Shown in pieces: positions 59,576 to 64,000 of a stretch of DNA of 64,000 nucleotides. The position numbers and the translations under genes are program-made. How positions within the stretch are numbered: position 1 is the first letter of the stretch; every line of letters starts with the position of its first letter. The notes beneath the pieces were generated by a model, which made no database searches, was not told the origin of the DNA, and saw nothing but the letters and a program-made list of their open reading frames with translations. Source of the DNA: Stomoxys calcitrans (Eukaryota; Arthropoda; Insecta; Diptera; Muscidae); NCBI RefSeq assembly GCF_963082655.1, contig NC_081552.1:61492930-61556929 (forward strand), written 5' to 3'.

Positions 59576-60221
59576 TGGTCCTCCAGTAAATGGGCACCGT
59601 GGGAGTTCATTATGATCTCATCGTCTGCTCCCTGGTTTGTAGACTGCATTGACTTTCCAGTCACTGCACTGCCTGATGTCATCGTATTAGGTTCTTTGCC
59701 TATACTAGTCTTCCGGCTCCTTATAAAGTCGGTAATGGTTGTATCGTCGGATCCCTGTTCGTTAGGTTGTATTGAGATTTCATTCCCTGTACTGCCTATT
59801 GTTTCAATACTAGGATCTTTGCCTATCTTAGTCTTCCAAATCTTAAGCAAATGGGCTTCTTGGAGTAGGTGATGGTACCATCATCGGTCCCTTGTTCGTT
59901 AGGATGCATTGGGACTCGTTTCCCTGCGCTGCCTAATGTTTCAATATTAGGATATTTACCTATACCAGTATTCCGAATCTTGAAGTTGGTGTTGGTTCCG
60001 TTGTCGGGTACCTGTTTGTTTGGTTGTGCTCTGTCTCTCGGCACTGCACTGTCTGATATTTTTGTTTTAGGATCTTTGCTTATCCAGTCTTTCCAATATT
60101 GAGAGAGGCCGTGATTGTCTCGTTGTCAGCCTGTTCGTTGGGCGGTATTGAGTCACCTGCCACTACACGGCCTGATGTCTCAAAATGAGAATTTCTGCCA
60201 ATCATAGTCTTCCCAATCTTG
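59572..60221 (-). pseudogene. Non-LTR retrotransposon ORF1 region, five ~40-residue repeats
   Basis: Minus strand, upstream of the endonuclease ORF. It consists of about five ~120-bp tandem repeats encoding variants of IGKDPNIETLGSAG and PNEQGSDDGTIT. No zinc knuckles are seen. The last frame ends in LLEDQ and a TGA at 59574-59572, overlapping the ORF2 ATG as ATGA. Frame shifts between repeats mean it is not intact. A29 truncates the upstream side at 60222. Confidence 0.65.
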
Positions 60222-61810
60222 AACAAGTAAAAGCGTGCTAAGTTCTGCCGGGCCGAATCTTATATACCCTCCACCATGGAGCGCATTTGTCAGTTCTTTT
60301 CCCGGCATTTCTTCTTAGGCAAAAAATGATATAAGAAAAGAAAGAAAGAAAAATCTGCTATTAGAGCGATATCAAGATATGATCCGGTTTAGACCACAAT
60401 TAAATTATATATTGGAGACCTGTGTAATATGTCAGCCAATTCGAATAAGAATTGCGCCCTTTGGGGGCTCAAAAAGTAAAATAGAGAGACCGATTTATAT
60501 GGGAGCTGTATCGGGCTATAGACCGATTCAGACCATAATAGACACGTATGTTGATGGTCATGAGAGGATTCGTCGTACAAAATTTGAGGCAAATCGGATA
60601 AGAATTGCGCTCTCTAGAGGCTCAAGAAGTCAAGACCCAAGATCGGTTTATATGGCAGCTGCATCAGGTTATGAACAGATTTGACCCATACTTGGCACAG
60701 TTGTTGGATATCATAACAAAACACGTGGTGCAAAATTTCATTCTAATCGGATAAGAATTGCGCACTCTAGAGCCTCAAGAAGTCAAGACCCAAAATCGGT
60801 TTATATGGCAGCTATACCAGGTAATGGCCCGAATTGAACCATACTAAGCACATTTGTTAGAAGTGATACTAAAACACTATGTGCAAAATTTCAGTCTAAT
60901 CGGATGAGAATTGCGCCCTCTAGAGGCTCAAGAAGTCAAGACCCAGGATCGGTTTATATTGCAGCTATATAAGGTTATGGACCGATTTAAACCATACTTG
61001 GCACAGTTTTTGGATATCATAACAAAACATGTCGTGCAAAATTTCAATCCAATCGGATAGGAATTGCGCACTCTAGAGGCTCAAGAAGTCAAGACCCCAG
61101 GTCGGTTTATATGGCAGCTATATCAGGATATGGACCGATTTGAACCATACTTGGCACAATTGTTGGATATAATAACGAAACACGTCGTGCAATATTTCAT
61201 TCCAATCGGATAAGAATTTCGCAATCTAGAGGCTCAAGAAGTCAAGACCCAAGATCGGTTTATAAGGCAGCTATATCAGGTTATGGACCGATTTGAACCA
61301 CACTTGGCACAGTTATTGGAAGTCATAACAAAACACGTCGTGCAAAATTTCATTCTAATCGGATAAGAATTGCGACCTCTAGAGGCTCAAGAAGTCAAGA
61401 CCCAAGATCGGTTTATATTGCAGCTATATCAGGTTATGGACCGATTTGAACCATACTTGGCACAATTGTTGAATATAATAACGAAACACGTCGTGCAAAA
61501 TTTCATTCCAATCGGATAAGAATTGCGCACTCTAGAGGCTCAAGAAATCAAGACCCAAGATCGGTTTATATGGCAGCTATATCAGGTTATTGACCGATTT
61601 GAACCATACTTGGCACAGTTGTTGGATATCATAACAAAACACGTCGTGCAAAATTTCATCACAATCGGATAAGAATTGCGCACTCTAGAGGCTCAAGAAG
61701 TCAAGACCCAAGATCGGTTTATATGGCAGCTATATCAAAACATGGACCGATATGGCCCATTTACAATTCCAAACGACCTACACTAATAAGAAGTATTTGT
61801 GCAAAATTTC
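60222..61810 (+). mobile_element. Family A element A29, no 3' end
   Basis: Plus copy with a normal tip but an altered palindrome (TTCTGCCGGGCCGAA). About eight ~153-bp units. It ends at CAAAATTTC, before the GTCY tract, and joins A30 in opposite orientation. Confidence 0.87.
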
Positions 61811-63356
61811 ATTTCGAAATATTAGTCTGAGACCCCATAAAGTATATATATTCTTGATCGTCGCGAAATTTTGTCGATCTAGCCATGTCCGTCCGTCTGT
61901 CCGTGCGTCTGTCCGTCCGTCTGTCTGTCGAATGCACGCTAACTTCCGAAGGAGTAAAGCTAGCTACCTGAAATTTTGCACAAATACTTCTTTTTAGTTT
62001 AGATCGGTAGGTATTGTAAATGGGCCATATCAGTCCATGTTTTGATATAGCTGCCATATAAACCGATCTTGGGTCTTGACTTCTTGAGCCTCTAAAAGGC
62101 GCAAATCTTATCCGATTGGAATGAAATCTTGCACGACGTATTTTGTTATGATATCCAACAATTGTGCTAAGTATGGTTTAAATCGGTCCATAACCTGATA
62201 TAGCTGCCATATAAACCGATCTTGGGTCTTGACTTCTTGAGCCTCTAGAGTGCGCAATTCTTATCCGATTTGAATTAAATTTTGCACGGCGTATTTTGTT
62301 ATGATATCCAACAACTGCCATAGCTGCCATATTAACCGATCTTGGGTCTTGACTTCTTGAACCTCTAGAGTGCCCAATTCTTATCCGATTGGAATGAAAT
62401 TTTGCACGACGTGTTTTGGTATGATATTCAACAATTGTGCTAAGTATGGTTAAAATCGGTCCATAACCTGATATAGCTGCCATATAAACCGATCTTGTGT
62501 CTTGACTTCTTGAACCTCTAGAAGGCGCAATTCTTATCAGACTGGAATGAAATTTTGCTCGACGTATTTTGTTATAATATCCAACAATTGTGCTAAGTAT
62601 GGTTCAAATCGGTGCATAATCTGGTATAGCTGTCATATAAACCGATCTTGGGTCTTGACTTCTTGAGCCTCTAGAGGGCGCAATTATCGTCCGATTGAAC
62701 TAAAATTTTGCACGTAGTGTTTTGGTATTACTTTCAACAACTGTGCTAAGTATGATTCAAATCGGTTCATAATCTGGTATAGCTGCCATAAAAACCGATC
62801 TTGGATCTTGACTTCTTGAGCCAAGTGATGGCGCAATTCTCATCGGATTTGGCTGAAATTTTGCATGAGGTGTTGTGTTATGACTTCCAATAACTGTGCT
62901 AAGTATGGCGTAAATCGATAAAGAAACTTATATAGCTGCCATATAAACCGATCTGGGATCTTGGCGCAATTCTCATCCGATTTGGCTGAAATTTTGTACA
63001 AGGCCTTCTCTCATGACCTTCAACATACGTGTCTAGTATGGTCTGAATCGATCAATAGCTTGATACAGCTCCCATATCAACCTATCTCCCGATTTCGCTT
63101 CTTGAGCCCTTACAAGGCGCAATTCTTATCCGAATGAACTGAAATATTAGACAATGACTTCTACAATGTCAATTAGCATTCAATTATGGTCCGAATCGGT
63201 CTATAACTTGATATAGCTCCAATAGGATAACAGTTCTTATTCAATATTCTATGTTTGTCTAAAAAGAGATACCGCACATAGAACTCGACAAATGCGATCA
63301 ATGGTGGAGGGTATATAAGATTCGGCCCGGCCGAACTTAGCACGCTCTTACTTGTT
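61811..63356 (-). mobile_element. Family A element A30, no hairpin
   Basis: Minus copy that begins at TTCGAAATATTAGTCTGAG, keeps (TA)n, core and (GTCY)n (61886-61929) and has units of two ages. The 5' third is the diverged subfamily seen in A6 (ACAATGACTTCTACAATG against GCATTGTAGAAGTCATTGTG). 5' tip at 63341-63356. Confidence 0.85.
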
Positions 63357-63359
63357 AAC

Positions 63360-63752
63360 TCTATACTAAGATTACAACATATCCCAACCCAATGGAAATG
63401 TGCCGAAATTGGAATGATACATTAATCAAATAAACCGGAAAACAACATAAGCTCGTATAGTCCAATAAGTCTACTCGCTGCATTTTGGAAAATTTTTGAA
63501 AGGATTTTTATACAACGTTTGCTACCAGTATTGGAAGAATATAACATTATTTAAGATTACCAGTTCGGATTTCGACAGAAGCACGCGACACCTGAACAAT
63601 GTCACCGAATTGTAAAAACTATATCCACCGCACTCCAGCTACAATTGTATTGCTCTGCTGTATGTTTAGACGTCCAACAAGCTTTTGACAAAGTTTATCA
63701 CAAAGGACTGCTCTGCAAATTAAAGAAACTTCTTCCAGCTCAAGTTTATTTA
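63360..63752 (+). pseudogene. Jockey-type reverse transcriptase remnant
   Basis: Plus strand: PTQWKCAEIGMIH then stop, SYSPISLLAAFWKIFERIF, LLPVLEEYNII then stop, YQFGFRQKHATPEQCHRI and CLDVQQAFDKVYHKGLL. These are the fingers and palm A motif of a Jockey-clade reverse transcriptase; the D in LDVQQAFD is the first catalytic Asp. Stops and the absence of FADD show it is a dead fragment. It is bounded by A30 and family F. Confidence 0.8.
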
Positions 63753-63754
63753 TT

Positions 63755-64000
63755 TTAATACCCTACACTACTACTGTGGTACAGGGTATTATAACTTAGT
63801 GCATTTGTTTGTAACACCCAGAAGAAAGAGAGATAGATACATTGATAACTATACCGATCGACTCCGAATCACTTTCTGATTCGATTTAGCTATGCCCGTC
63901 TGTCTGTCCTTCTGGCTAAGATAATTTGTGTACAAAGTACAGGTCGCAGTTTTCATCCGATCGTTTTAAAATTTGGTACAGGCATGTTTTTCGACCTAGA
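63755..64000 (-). mobile_element. Family F (mini-me/DINE-1-like) fragment
   Basis: Starts with a hairpin, AATACCCTACACTACTACTG then GTGGTACAGGGTATT, followed by GCATTTGTTTGTAACACCC, ACCGATCGACTCCGAATCAC, a short GTCY tract (CCGTCTGTCTGTCC, 63897-63910) and the start of a unit. The layout matches families A and B read from the hairpin side. It runs out of the window. Confidence 0.75.

Overview
The window is repeat-dominated nuclear DNA of a higher fly. Almost all of it is nested, non-autonomous repeats of the dipteran mini-me/DINE-1 (Helitron-like) type: a (GTCY)n tract, a conserved core of about 35 bp, a (TA)n tract and a terminal hairpin. Also present are decayed Tc1/mariner transposases, non-LTR retrotransposons and a tRNA-type SINE. 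A muscid or related calyptrate fly (Stomoxys, Haematobia or Musca) is my best guess, from recall of these families and the very high repeat load; no search was run. There are two 200-base N gaps (1817-2016, 58426-58625).

Repeat families, with names used only here. A: 5' end AACAAGTAAAAGCGTGC, palindrome TTCGGCCGGGCCGAA, tandem ~153-bp units, (GTCY)n, core, (TA)n, hairpin. B: same plan with different ~152-bp units. C: older diverged relative. D: starts TAGCTGAACCCGG..CGCTCCGCTGCGCC, has degenerate units containing ATTTGAGCCCCATATTG and ends CACAAATTGATTTTTATA. E: internally deleted Tc1/mariner foldback with TA target duplications. F and G: fragments of further families. For A and B, '+' means 5' end to hairpin.

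Layout. 1-9.8 kb: A copies around the only plausible intact gene, a two-exon Myb/SANT (zeste-like) DNA-binding protein (2937-3755, minus). It sits between inverted sister copies A2 and A3. Its 5' end, flank and a neighbouring A element are tandemly duplicated at 6.8-8.4 kb, and the duplicate keeps the empty site of A3. 9.8-20.6 kb: a C element, a D element, and a run of minus-strand A and B copies nested in D, with a large (TA)n expansion. 20.6-24.1 kb: the least repetitive part, with family G, a mariner remnant and a SINE inserted in an old repeat. 24.1-33 kb: A and B copies, mostly plus. 33-46.7 kb: D with a nested A holding foldback E1, then A/B/D mosaics, and a second D holding E2. 46.8-48.7 kb: an inverted-end C element and an RTE-like reverse transcriptase 3' end. 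48.7-58.4 kb: A and D copies, and a Tc1 transposase remnant split by A27. 58.6-60.2 kb: a non-LTR element (ORF1 repeats plus endonuclease). 60.2-63.4 kb: two A copies fused head to head. 63.4-64 kb: a Jockey-type reverse transcriptase remnant and family F.

No pathway or operon is encoded. The interest lies in how these elements are built: paired ends that appear to co-vary between families, repeated duplication of 5' ends at one breakpoint, and a chronology readable from nested and empty sites. Boundaries come from reading by eye and may be off by a few bases.
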